Positions 1 to 6,017 of a stretch of DNA of 8,111 nucleotides are shown here, piece by piece; the stretch's first letter is position 1, and each line of letters opens with the position of its first letter. The stretch covers positions 1 through 8,111 of the forward strand of contig DIRG01000014.1 of NCBI GenBank assembly GCA_002427475.1, in the 5' to 3' direction. Source of the DNA: Mageeibacillus sp. UBA5442 (GTDB lineage: Bacteria > Bacillota > Clostridia > Saccharofermentanales > DTU023). A model generated the notes under the pieces. It saw only the letters and a list, made by a program, of their open reading frames with translations. It was not told the origin of the DNA and ran no database searches. The position numbers and the translations under genes are program-made.

Positions 1-459
1 GGACGTTCGGGACGGGGGCAGGAGGCGGGCAAAGTATATTTCCAGACCCTGCAACCGGAGCATTTCGTTATTCGTACAGCTGCGGCACAAGATTACGAGA
101 CATTCTACTGTGAAGAAATCAGCTTCAGGGAAAGAATGCAGTATCCGCCTTTCGGGCATCTGGGTGTCTTCTTTATTCGAGCTTTTTCTGCAGAAGCGGC
201 CGCCGAAGGAGCACAGATGCTCCGTGCTAAGGCAGCTGCTTTAATGGAAGAATATGGTGGTACTTTCAAAAATACCGAACTTTCTGCAGCAGCGCCCGCA
301 CCGATAACGAAAATGCGCGACAGATTTCGTTTCCGCATTATAGCGCGTGACCCTTCTGTCGAGGTTTTGACACGTCTCTTGCAAATAACGGTGGATAACA
401 CTAAACTGCCAGAGCAGGTCTTTGCCAGCGTAGATATTGATCCATGGTCCATGTTGTAA
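1..459 (+). CDS. priA: Primosomal protein N' (PriA helicase), C-terminal 152 residues, 5' truncated
   Basis: PriA is the superfamily 2 DNA helicase that recognises stalled or repaired forks and reloads the replisome. Only its 3' end is here: the frame is open from base 1 and ends at TAA 457–459. The first residues, GRSGRGQEAGKVYFQT, match the end of helicase motif VI (normally GRAGRG) and the following strand. Next come the family's H-x-x-I, D-Y-x-x-F-Y-x-x-E and R-x-x-x-Y-P-P-F signatures (the last around window residues 45–52), and the chain ends in the usual D-I-D-P-W-S-M-L. The zinc-binding cysteines and Walker motifs lie upstream, outside the window. The ATG at 136 is an internal methionine, not the start. 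In this operon type priA precedes def, as here. The Ser in GRSGRG is a mild deviation. Identity is firm. Confidence 0.95.
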   Translation, partial: GRSGRGQEAGKVYFQTLQPEHFVIRTAAAQDYETFYCEEISFRERMQYPPFGHLGVFFIRAFSAEAAAEGAQMLRAKAAALMEEYGGTFKNTELSAAAPAPITKMRDRFRFRIIARDPSVEVLTRLLQITVDNTKLPEQVFASVDIDPWSML

Positions 460-461
460 GC

Positions 462-492
462 TTGGAAACCTAGTTGATATACGCTTTATGAT
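462..492 (+). promoter_or_regulatory. Possible sigma-A-type promoter upstream of def
   Basis: The 59-bp priA–def gap holds TATGAT (487–492), one mismatch from the -10 consensus, with TTGGAA (462–467, 4 of 6 to the -35 consensus) 19 bp upstream. A TTGATA at 474–479 is a better -35 match but only 7 bp from this -10, too close to pair with it. A start near 499 would leave a leader of about 20 nt with the def ribosome binding site. The spacing is suboptimal, so this may be a weak internal promoter or chance; read-through from priA is equally possible. Confidence 0.3.
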
Positions 493-505
493 AAAATACA
501 CAGCG

Positions 506-513
506 AAGGAGGT
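506..513 (+). promoter_or_regulatory. Strong Shine-Dalgarno site of def
   Basis: AAGGAGGT is complementary to the 16S 3' end over eight bases and sits 5 nt before ATG 519. It fixes the def start and is one of the two strongest sites in the window, the other being that of the kinase. Confidence 0.85.
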
Positions 514-518
514 AATTT

Positions 519-1067
519 ATGGCATTGAGAAAAATACTTCTCGAAGGCGATAGTACCTTAAGAAAAAAGAGTCGTGAAGTCACTAAGTTTGACACAAGAA
601 CTCAAGAATTAATTGAGGATATGTTTGAAACTATGCGCCAAGAGGACGGACTAGGATTAGCAGCGCCTCAAGTAGGAATACTGAAACGCGTTTTTGTAAT
701 GGAAGCTATGGAAGATAACGAAGCCACAGCCTTTATTAATCCTATTATTATTGACGAAAACGGTGAGCAAACCGGAGCAGAAGGCTGCTTGTCTTTGCCG
801 GGCTTGTTCGGTATTGTTAGCCGTCCGGAAGAAATTAGAGTCAGAGCACAGGATCCAAGCGGGGAAGAGTTCGAAAAAACCTATACCGGCTTAGAAGCAC
901 GTTGCGTCTGCCATGAAATAGATCACCTAAACGGCATTTTGTATAGAGACAAAGCCGAAGACGGATTGCATAAATTAGAGTCGGAAGAAGAGCCAAGCGA
1001 GAACGGGAACGGAGACGCTTCTGAAGAAGGAAAAGTTGAAATGAAGGTGGCTGATAGTGATGCCTAA
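519..1067 (+). CDS. def: Peptide deformylase with acidic C-terminal tail
   Basis: Removes the N-formyl group from nascent polypeptides at the ribosome exit, using a metal ion (Fe2+ in vivo in most bacteria). All three family motifs are present in the 182-residue product: G-L-G-L-A-A-P-Q (residues 44–51), E-G-C-L-S (88–92, C90 a metal ligand) and H-E-I-D-H (132–136, H132 and H136 metal ligands, E133 catalytic). The start is set by AAGGAGGT at 506–513. Two oddities. The residue before H132 is Cys (C131, with C129 two before it) where most deformylases have Gln. After the catalytic core, from about residue 143, there is a hydrophilic tail of roughly 40 residues rich in Glu, Ser, Asp and Gly, longer than in compact family members of about 150–165 residues. 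The gene overlaps fmt by 8 bp (if fmt starts at ATG 1060), suggesting coupled translation of the two formyl-cycle enzymes. Confidence 0.96.
   Translation: MALRKILLEGDSTLRKKSREVTKFDTRTQELIEDMFETMRQEDGLGLAAPQVGILKRVFVMEAMEDNEATAFINPIIIDENGEQTGAEGCLSLPGLFGIVSRPEEIRVRAQDPSGEEFEKTYTGLEARCVCHEIDHLNGILYRDKAEDGLHKLESEEEPSENGNGDASEEGKVEMKVADSDA
1044..1050 (+). promoter_or_regulatory. Ribosome binding site of fmt inside def
   Basis: AAGGTGG (one mismatch to AAGGAGG) lies in the last codons of def, 9 nt before ATG 1060 and 6 nt before GTG 1057. It supports a start at one of these adjacent codons but does not decide between them. Confidence 0.5.
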
Positions 1068-2010
1068 ACTGATATTATTTGGTTCAAGTGACCTCTCAGT
1101 GGCCGTGCTGGACGAGCTGGAGCAGTTGGAAATGCTGCCGCTGGCTATCGTAACTCAGCCCGACCGCCCACGTGGCCGTAGCGGCAGACTGGCTGCTACT
1201 CCCGTGAAGGAGTGGGCCTTGGAACGCGATATCAGAGTTTTGGATAATCAGGCCGAAGAAGCGGAGCAGTTTTTTCAAGATTTATCTGCGCTTAAAGCAG
1301 ATGTTTTTCTGACTGCTGCTTATGGGGAATATCTCCCGCAAAAAGTCCTTGACTTGCCAGCATCAGGAGCACTTAATGTTCATCCGTCGCTTTTGCCCAA
1401 ATACCGAGGTGCATCCCCGGTGCAAACTGCGATCATTGCGGGTGAGACTATCAGTGGTGTTACTTTAATGCTAATGGCTGCCAAGATGGATGGTGGTCCG
1501 ATACTGGCGCAAAGAGAAGTCATCATTCCTGAAGACATCACGGCCGGTGAAATGATGGATGTAATGGCTGACGAAAGCCGTTACCTGATTAGAACCGCTT
1601 TGCCGCAATATCTGGCGGGCGAGCTCACGCCTCAAGAACAGGATGAAAACGAGGCCACTTATAGCCGTACATTTACACGTGAAGATGGTCGAGTGGATTT
1701 TTCGAAATCCGCTCAAGAGATCCACAATCTGATCCGCGGACTCACACCGTGGCCGGGCGCTTTCTCTTATTTGGACGGTCGCAGAGTTAAGCTTATTAAC
1801 AGTAGGCTTACAAGCGAAACTCCGGAATGTGAGGATCTGCCTCCGGGTTCAGTTTTCTGTCGTGAAGAACGCTTTTTTGTAGTTTGCGGCGAAGGAGTTT
1901 TGGAGCTTTTGGATATTCAATTTGCTTCTAAGGCTCAGATCAGTTGTGCTTCATGTGCTCACAACTTCCGCGAGGGGTATCGCTTTGAGAGCTTCCCTCA
2001 GAAAGATTAA
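1060..2010 (+). CDS. fmt: Methionyl-tRNA formyltransferase
   Basis: Transfers a formyl group from 10-formyl-tetrahydrofolate to Met-tRNA(fMet), making the initiator tRNA. With ATG 1060 the product is 316 residues, the usual length; a GTG at 1057, directly before it, would add one Met. I chose the ATG because the resulting MPKLILFGSSD matches the family's usual beginning. N-terminal Rossmann-like domain, about residues 1–190: the G-R-x-G-R-L-x-x-x-P-V-K loop (39–50), N106-V-H108 with S-L-L-P-K-Y-R-G (110–117), and D144 in M-D-G-G-P-I-L. N106, H108 and D144 correspond to the catalytic Asn-His-Asp of the formyltransferase fold. A C-terminal OB-like tRNA-binding domain follows from about 205. That domain has unusually many cysteines, including C296-A-S-C299. 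It overlaps the end of def by 8 bp and acts in the opposite half of the formyl cycle. Confidence 0.96.
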   Translation: MPKLILFGSSDLSVAVLDELEQLEMLPLAIVTQPDRPRGRSGRLAATPVKEWALERDIRVLDNQAEEAEQFFQDLSALKADVFLTAAYGEYLPQKVLDLPASGALNVHPSLLPKYRGASPVQTAIIAGETISGVTLMLMAAKMDGGPILAQREVIIPEDITAGEMMDVMADESRYLIRTALPQYLAGELTPQEQDENEATYSRTFTREDGRVDFSKSAQEIHNLIRGLTPWPGAFSYLDGRRVKLINSRLTSETPECEDLPPGSVFCREERFFVVCGEGVLELLDIQFASKAQISCASCAHNFREGYRFESFPQKD

Positions 2011-2030
2011 GAAGGAACGAGGTAGAATAA

Positions 2031-2762
2031 ATGACAGTGGTCTTTTTGCAAAGTACTGTTGAATCGTTTTTTAGTGGATATTATGGCTCCTACATTCTCA
2101 TGGTGGTGCCGTTTATCATATTGAGTTTTATAGCTCAAGCTTTAGTTAAGTCAACTTTTAACAAATATGCACAGGTCAAAGCTCAATCCGCCTATCGCGG
2201 AGTTGAAGCTGCTAGACGCCTGTTGAACGAGCAGGGACTCCAACATGTTGAGATAGAACGGGTCCCAGGCGATTTGTCGGATCATTATAGCCCCAAAGAA
2301 GAAATCCTTCGCTTGTCACAGTCTACTCATGACTCACAGTCGATTGCGGCGATAGGCGTGGCAGCACATGAAGTGGGCCATGCTGTTCAGCACAAAGAGC
2401 AGTATGCTCCTAATGCTGTACGATCTGCGCTAGTGGTGCCGGCCAATATCGGTTCGCGTCTGGGGCCTTATCTTGCGATATTTGGACTGTTTCTGCAATC
2501 TGACACGGGCAGGCTCCTTTTCACGACCGGTATTGTTTTGTTTTCAGCTGCTGTTCTCTTTTATTTAGTAACGTTGCCGGTAGAATTTAACGCTAGTAAA
2601 AGGGCTATTGTCTTGGTGGAAAATTCCGGAATGCTCTCTACTGAAGAAATTAAAGGTGCGCGCAAGGTACTACGAGCTGCAGCCTTGACTTACGTCGCAT
2701 CAGCGCTGACCGCCTTTATGTCGCTTTTGCGTCTCATACTATTATCTCGACGCCGCGACTGA
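2031..2762 (+). CDS. Membrane zinc metallopeptidase, YugP family (Zn_peptidase_2)
   Basis: A 243-residue integral membrane protein with the zinc protease motif H-E-V-G-H (residues 113–117; the two His as ligands, Glu catalytic). It carries family signatures: V-K-S-T-F-N-K-Y (39–46), L-S-D-H-Y-S-P (82–88), A-A-H-E-V-G-H-A-V-Q-H (111–121) and L-P-V-E-F-N-A-S-K-R-A (182–192). E185 within V-E-F-N-A-S is a plausible third zinc ligand by analogy with other metalloproteases (inference). Four hydrophobic segments are visible at about 19–38, 132–155, 162–184 and 216–238, and the chain ends in a basic S-R-R-R-D. The start ATG follows GAGG at 2019–2022, 20 bp after fmt. The family is widespread in Bacillota (B. 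subtilis YugP) and its substrate is not established. From memory, clostridial genomes often carry it at this place in the fmt–rsmB operon, which hints at a role in membrane protein quality control, but that is guesswork. Confidence 0.9.
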   Translation: MTVVFLQSTVESFFSGYYGSYILMVVPFIILSFIAQALVKSTFNKYAQVKAQSAYRGVEAARRLLNEQGLQHVEIERVPGDLSDHYSPKEEILRLSQSTHDSQSIAAIGVAAHEVGHAVQHKEQYAPNAVRSALVVPANIGSRLGPYLAIFGLFLQSDTGRLLFTTGIVLFSAAVLFYLVTLPVEFNASKRAIVLVENSGMLSTEEIKGARKVLRAAALTYVASALTAFMSLLRLILLSRRRD

Positions 2763-2768
2763 TAAAAG

Positions 2769-4166
2769 ATGTCTAATCAAAGTGAAAAAGTAGATTTTGC
2801 GCGCTTAGCTGCCTGTAGTGTCTTAAAAGATGTCTTATACAGCGGAGCTTTTTCCAATGAAAGTGCGGCCAAGCACCTAAGCAATCCCGAATTGGAGGCG
2901 AGAGACAGAGCTTTCGCTTCGGCTATGATCTATGGAACCTTATCCCGTCTTCCACTGATAGACGCTTGGCTAGAAAAACTCTCAGCGCGACCTTTTGAGA
3001 AACTGGATCCTTGGATGCAGAGCGTTCTGCGCTTGGGTGTATGGCAAGTAAAATTTTCATATGCAGTACCTGAACATACCGCGGTAGATGAGAGCGTGAA
3101 GCTTATCCGTCATTTGAGCGGTGAAAGAGCTACTTCTTACGTTAATGCTATTTTGCGTTCACTAATACGTGAAACTCCCCATATACCTAGTAAAAAGATG
3201 CAGGCCTATGAACTTGGCCTGAGTACAGAACTCTATGGTCTCTTCCGTCATTGGTATGGAGACGAGACGGCAAAGCAAATCGCTTTAGCAGCCTTGGAAT
3301 CACCGACGACGCAAACAGTCCGCATGGATTTGAGAAGAGCATCTGAGATTGAGGCGTGGCTCGCCACTGAAGAAGCTCAGGGTTTGGAGGCTCAAGCAGC
3401 TTCTTGGCCTGAAGCTGCCTTCAACATAAACCTAGCAGGGAAGAGCTTAGACGAATTGGCTGGATATAAGGCCGGTCTCTTCACTGCACAAAGTTCTTCA
3501 GCGATGCTGTCGGGAAGCCTTTTGCCCCCGGAACTCCTTGAAAAAGAGGATGTGCGAGTAATTGACCTTTGTTCTGCGCCAGGTGGGAAGATAGGCCACC
3601 TAGCCGAACGCTTGAGTCCTAAGGCTCGCTTAATAGCTTGCGATGTTTCGGCCAGCCGTCTGGAATTAGTGCGAGAGTTTATGGAAAGTCGCAATCATAA
3701 AAATGTAGAATACTATGTTTTGGATGCGAGTAAGCCTCTGCCTTTTGCTGACGATTTCGATCTTGTGCTCTGTGATGTGCCTTGTAGCGGACTGGGGCTT
3801 CTAGCTCGCCGACCGGAAATCAGGCTGCGTGTCTCTTATGAATCTATCGAGCGCCTGAAGATCTTACAAGCGGCAATCCTGCAAGAGGCGTCTTCACTGG
3901 TGGCTCCGGGCGCTTGGCTCTATTATACTACCTGTACTATTAACCCTGATGAAAATAGCGGTCAGATTAGAACATTTCTTGATTCTAAAAAAGGACAAGC
4001 GTTTGATCTGGAAAACTTACGTCTTGAGTTACCAGCTGCTTTGATGCAAACTTATGATACATCTGCTGAGCGAAATGAGCTCGGTGGCGATGTAAGTCTT
4101 TTGGCACATCGTGATGGATCGGACGGATTTTATCTTTGCCGTCTGCGTAAGAGTTTAAGAGAATAG
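2769..4166 (+). CDS. rsmB: 16S rRNA (cytosine-967-C5) methyltransferase
   Basis: Methylates C967 (E. coli numbering) of 16S rRNA with S-adenosylmethionine, before or during small-subunit assembly. The 465-residue product has an N-terminal NusB-like RNA-binding domain (about residues 8–135, with R-D-R-A-F-A and Y-G-T-L-S-R) and a C-terminal Rossmann methyltransferase domain. The latter shows the SAM motif D-L-C-S-A-P-G-G-K (266–274), motif IV D-V-P-C-S-G-L-G with C339, and motif VI Y-T-T-C-T-I with C389. The two cysteines are the product-release and nucleophilic residues of m5C RNA methyltransferases. Just upstream of the SAM motif, the usual Q-D-x-S-S segment reads Q-S-S-S, a small deviation. 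ATG 2769 lies 6 bp after the peptidase stop with no clear Shine-Dalgarno, so translation is probably coupled to the gene before. Length and motifs are normal for the family. Confidence 0.95.
   Translation: MSNQSEKVDFARLAACSVLKDVLYSGAFSNESAAKHLSNPELEARDRAFASAMIYGTLSRLPLIDAWLEKLSARPFEKLDPWMQSVLRLGVWQVKFSYAVPEHTAVDESVKLIRHLSGERATSYVNAILRSLIRETPHIPSKKMQAYELGLSTELYGLFRHWYGDETAKQIALAALESPTTQTVRMDLRRASEIEAWLATEEAQGLEAQAASWPEAAFNINLAGKSLDELAGYKAGLFTAQSSSAMLSGSLLPPELLEKEDVRVIDLCSAPGGKIGHLAERLSPKARLIACDVSASRLELVREFMESRNHKNVEYYVLDASKPLPFADDFDLVLCDVPCSGLGLLARRPEIRLRVSYESIERLKILQAAILQEASSLVAPGAWLYYTTCTINPDENSGQIRTFLDSKKGQAFDLENLRLELPAALMQTYDTSAERNELGGDVSLLAHRDGSDGFYLCRLRKSLRE
3396..3418 (+). repeat. Perfect 8-bp inverted repeat inside rsmB
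   Basis: GCAGCTTC (3396–3403) and GAAGCTGC (3411–3418) are exact reverse complements around a 7-nt loop, TTGGCCT. The repeat is within the region between the RNA-binding and methyltransferase domains and encodes A-A-S-W-P-E-A-A. No T-run follows, so it is not an intrinsic terminator. It may be chance from alternating Ala/Glu codons. Confidence 0.6.
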
Positions 4167-4183
4167 AAAGTAGTTTTAATAAT

Positions 4184-5248
4184 TTGCTGAAAAATACTGA
4201 GTATAAATATGACTTTTTTTATGACTTCGGTCCCTCCGAGCTAAAAGAACTGGCTGAAGAATTTAACCTAGCTTCTTTCCGGGCTAAACAAATGCTGCAA
4301 TGGCAACAAAAAGGAATCAGTGATTTTTCAGAGATGACAAATCTTTCCGTTGACTTGCGGACAAAGCTCTCTGAAAGCTTTAAACAATGTGGCTTGTCTT
4401 TGGTTCAGGAACTTAAATCGCAGGACAGCGAAAGCAGCAAGCTGCTTTATGAGTTACATGATCGACAAAGGATTGAAACCGTTTTGATGCGCTACCGCTT
4501 CGGGCTTTCTTGCTGCATCTCCTCTGAAGCAGGCTGCTTGATGGGCTGCGCTTTTTGCGCCTCCAGCATTGCCGGTTATGGACGCAAACTCAGTAGCGGA
4601 GAAATGTTTGCTCAAGTAGCGCAGACGGCGCACTTAGCTAACGAACGCATTAGAAATGTCACTGTTATGGGAACCGGAGAACCGCTGAATAATCTGGATG
4701 CTTTGATTGAATTTCTTAAACGTTTACATGACCCTGAATACGGTCTGGGCATCAGCTACCGCAACATGACCGTTTCAACTTGCGGATTAATAGACAAAAT
4801 GCTAGTATTAGCCGCAGAAGTCTTGCCAATCACTTTGTCAATTTCGCTGCATGCACCAAATCAGGAATTGCGTGAGCAATTGATGCCGATTGCCAAGCTT
4901 TATCATTTTGATGACTTACTTGCTGCTGCGCAAGAATGGATGTCTCGCACCGGAAGGCGCGTGACTTTTGAATATGCCTTGTTCAAAGATGTTAACGACA
5001 GCCGGGAACAGGCAGAAGAACTTGCAGGAAAATTAAGAGGCTGTAACTGTCATGTAAATCTAATACCGGCGAATACTGTGCCAGGTTTGGATTTTGAAGC
5101 TAGCCCTAAAGAAGCGGTGCGCAGGTTTCAAGAAAAATTGGGTAAGCAAGGAGTAAATGTCACTCTTAGGCGCTCGTTGGGACAAGACGTCAATGCAGCT
5201 TGCGGCCAACTAAGACGGCAGGCTCCTAATGATAAAGCTGAAGGCTAA
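4184..5248 (+). CDS. rlmN: Dual-specificity RNA (adenine-C2) methyltransferase, radical SAM
   Basis: Methylates C2 of A2503 in 23S rRNA and of A37 in some tRNAs by a radical-SAM mechanism that uses two cysteines. The 354-residue product contains the [4Fe-4S] cluster motif C118-L-M-G-C122-A-F-C125. C111, in C-I-S-S-E-A-G-C, is in the place of E. coli RlmN C118, and C340, in A-A-C-G-Q-L, is in the place of E. coli C355, the methyl-carrying cysteine. Also present are M-G-T-G-E-P-L-N-N, S-T-C-G and S-L-H-A-P-N. Small departures from the commonest sequence are E115 (usually Gln) and A-S-S after the cluster (often A-T-G). The start is assigned to TTG 4184: the family usually begins only 5–15 residues before the L-K-E-L helix, and the next in-frame ATG would remove that helix. 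No good ribosome binding site precedes it, 17 bp after rsmB, so the exact start is uncertain. RlmN rather than the resistance enzyme Cfr is indicated by the operon context and overall sequence. Confidence 0.94.
   Translation: MLKNTEYKYDFFYDFGPSELKELAEEFNLASFRAKQMLQWQQKGISDFSEMTNLSVDLRTKLSESFKQCGLSLVQELKSQDSESSKLLYELHDRQRIETVLMRYRFGLSCCISSEAGCLMGCAFCASSIAGYGRKLSSGEMFAQVAQTAHLANERIRNVTVMGTGEPLNNLDALIEFLKRLHDPEYGLGISYRNMTVSTCGLIDKMLVLAAEVLPITLSISLHAPNQELREQLMPIAKLYHFDDLLAAAQEWMSRTGRRVTFEYALFKDVNDSREQAEELAGKLRGCNCHVNLIPANTVPGLDFEASPKEAVRRFQEKLGKQGVNVTLRRSLGQDVNAACGQLRRQAPNDKAEG
4431..4448 (+). repeat. 18-bp near-palindrome inside rlmN
   Basis: AAAGCAGC (4431–4438) and GCTGCTTT (4441–4448) are perfect complements separated by AA. 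As RNA this would give a 7-bp stem with a CAAG tetraloop. It encodes E-S-S-K-L-L-Y, upstream of the cluster motif. There is no following U-tract, so a terminator is unlikely. Function is not known and chance is plausible. Confidence 0.55.
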
Positions 5249-5272
5249 TAGGAAATAGCGAGGTAGACGAGC

Positions 5273-6004
5273 ATGCAGTATGCTGCACAAACTAATAAGG
5301 GTTTGGTGCGAGACCGGAACGAAGATGATTATGTCGTGCTTCTTGAGGAGAGTGGCCCTGATATTTTTATCATTGCTGATGGCTTAGGAGGTCACAGGAG
5401 TGGTGAGCTGGCGAGTAAGATTGCCTGCTCCTTTGCCAGTGAATATTTGAATGCAGAGTTGCCGTCGGAGAATGAACCTGCGGAAATCCGTCATATTCTC
5501 ATTGAAGCTATTCAAAAGACAAATATTCACGTTTATATGAAATCCCTGGAGAATGAAGAGAATAAGGGGATGGGAACAACCTTGACTATAGGTGTTCTAT
5601 ATCCTGAAAGTTTTTACTTCGCGCATATAGGCGATACACGTGTGTATCGTTTGCGTGATGATGATTTTGAGCAAATTACAACGGATCACACCTTTGTGGA
5701 AGAGATGATGGCAAGTGGAACTCTATCTGAAGACGAAGTAAAGGTGCATCCCCGTCGCCATGTTTTGACTCAGGCTATAGGTTATCCTGAATATCTTGAT
5801 GTAGATTATGTGCATTTAGATCGAGCTCATGGTGATCGCTTTATAATGTCAAGCGATGGTTTGCACGGTGTGCTGGAAGATGATATTATTTTTGCTTCTT
5901 TGGCCAGCTCACTAAGTCCGGACGAAATCTGCTCCCAATTGATTGAAAAGTCATTGGATGCAGGCGCTCCGGACAACATTACAATTATCACAATTATTGT
6001 GTAA
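5273..6004 (+). CDS. prpC: PP2C-family protein Ser/Thr phosphatase (PrpC/Stp)
   Basis: A metal-dependent, cytosolic phosphatase that reverses phosphorylation by the kinase encoded next. The 243-residue chain is a bare PP2C domain of normal bacterial length. Visible motifs are R-N-E-D18 (metal-binding Asp), A-D36-G-L-G-G-H (metal site), G-M-G-T-T-L, H-I-G-D-T-R-V-Y-R-L, T-x-D-H-T-F-V, H-P-R-R-H-V-L-T-Q-A-I-G, S-S-D195-G-L and G-A-P-D234-N-I-T. The four aspartates D18, D36, D195 and D234 are those that coordinate the two Mn/Mg ions in this family. The start is supported by GAGGT at 5260–5264, 8 nt before ATG 5273. The gap to rlmN is 24 bp and to the kinase 13 bp, so phosphatase and kinase are almost certainly co-transcribed. 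No signal peptide or membrane segment is present. Gene naming varies between species (prpC or stp). Confidence 0.95.
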   Translation: MQYAAQTNKGLVRDRNEDDYVVLLEESGPDIFIIADGLGGHRSGELASKIACSFASEYLNAELPSENEPAEIRHILIEAIQKTNIHVYMKSLENEENKGMGTTLTIGVLYPESFYFAHIGDTRVYRLRDDDFEQITTDHTFVEEMMASGTLSEDEVKVHPRRHVLTQAIGYPEYLDVDYVHLDRAHGDRFIMSSDGLHGVLEDDIIFASLASSLSPDEICSQLIEKSLDAGAPDNITIITIIV

Positions 6005-6006
6005 CC

Positions 6007-6012
6007 AGGAGG
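6007..6012 (+). promoter_or_regulatory. Consensus Shine-Dalgarno site of the kinase gene
   Basis: AGGAGG lies 5 nt before ATG 6018, in the 13-bp gap after prpC. It fixes the kinase start and suggests efficient translation independent of the upstream gene. Confidence 0.85.
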
Positions 6013-6017
6013 AATAC

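Noticed and set aside
186..203. TTCTGCAGAA palindrome next to GCGGCCGC
   Set aside because: Two short palindromes in alanine/glutamate-rich priA codons; no flanking repeats or element ends, so chance is sufficient.
105..452. Open reverse-strand frame of 115 codons opposite priA
   Set aside because: It lies fully antisense to the recognisable PriA C-terminus, has no ribosome binding site and no familiar domain; a shadow frame.
1471..1725. Open reverse-strand frame opposite fmt
   Set aside because: Antisense to conserved Fmt sequence, low-complexity-like product, no start signal.
3392..3694. Open reverse-strand frame of 100 codons opposite rsmB
   Set aside because: Covers the rsmB SAM-binding region; the composition is explained by the sense codons.
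4184..4300. Possible frameshift or missing start at rlmN because no ATG is near its expected beginning
   Set aside because: The frame is intact, TTG 4184 gives a normal-length N-terminus, and the conserved L-K-E-L and F-R-A-K-Q segments are in one frame; an alternative start codon suffices.
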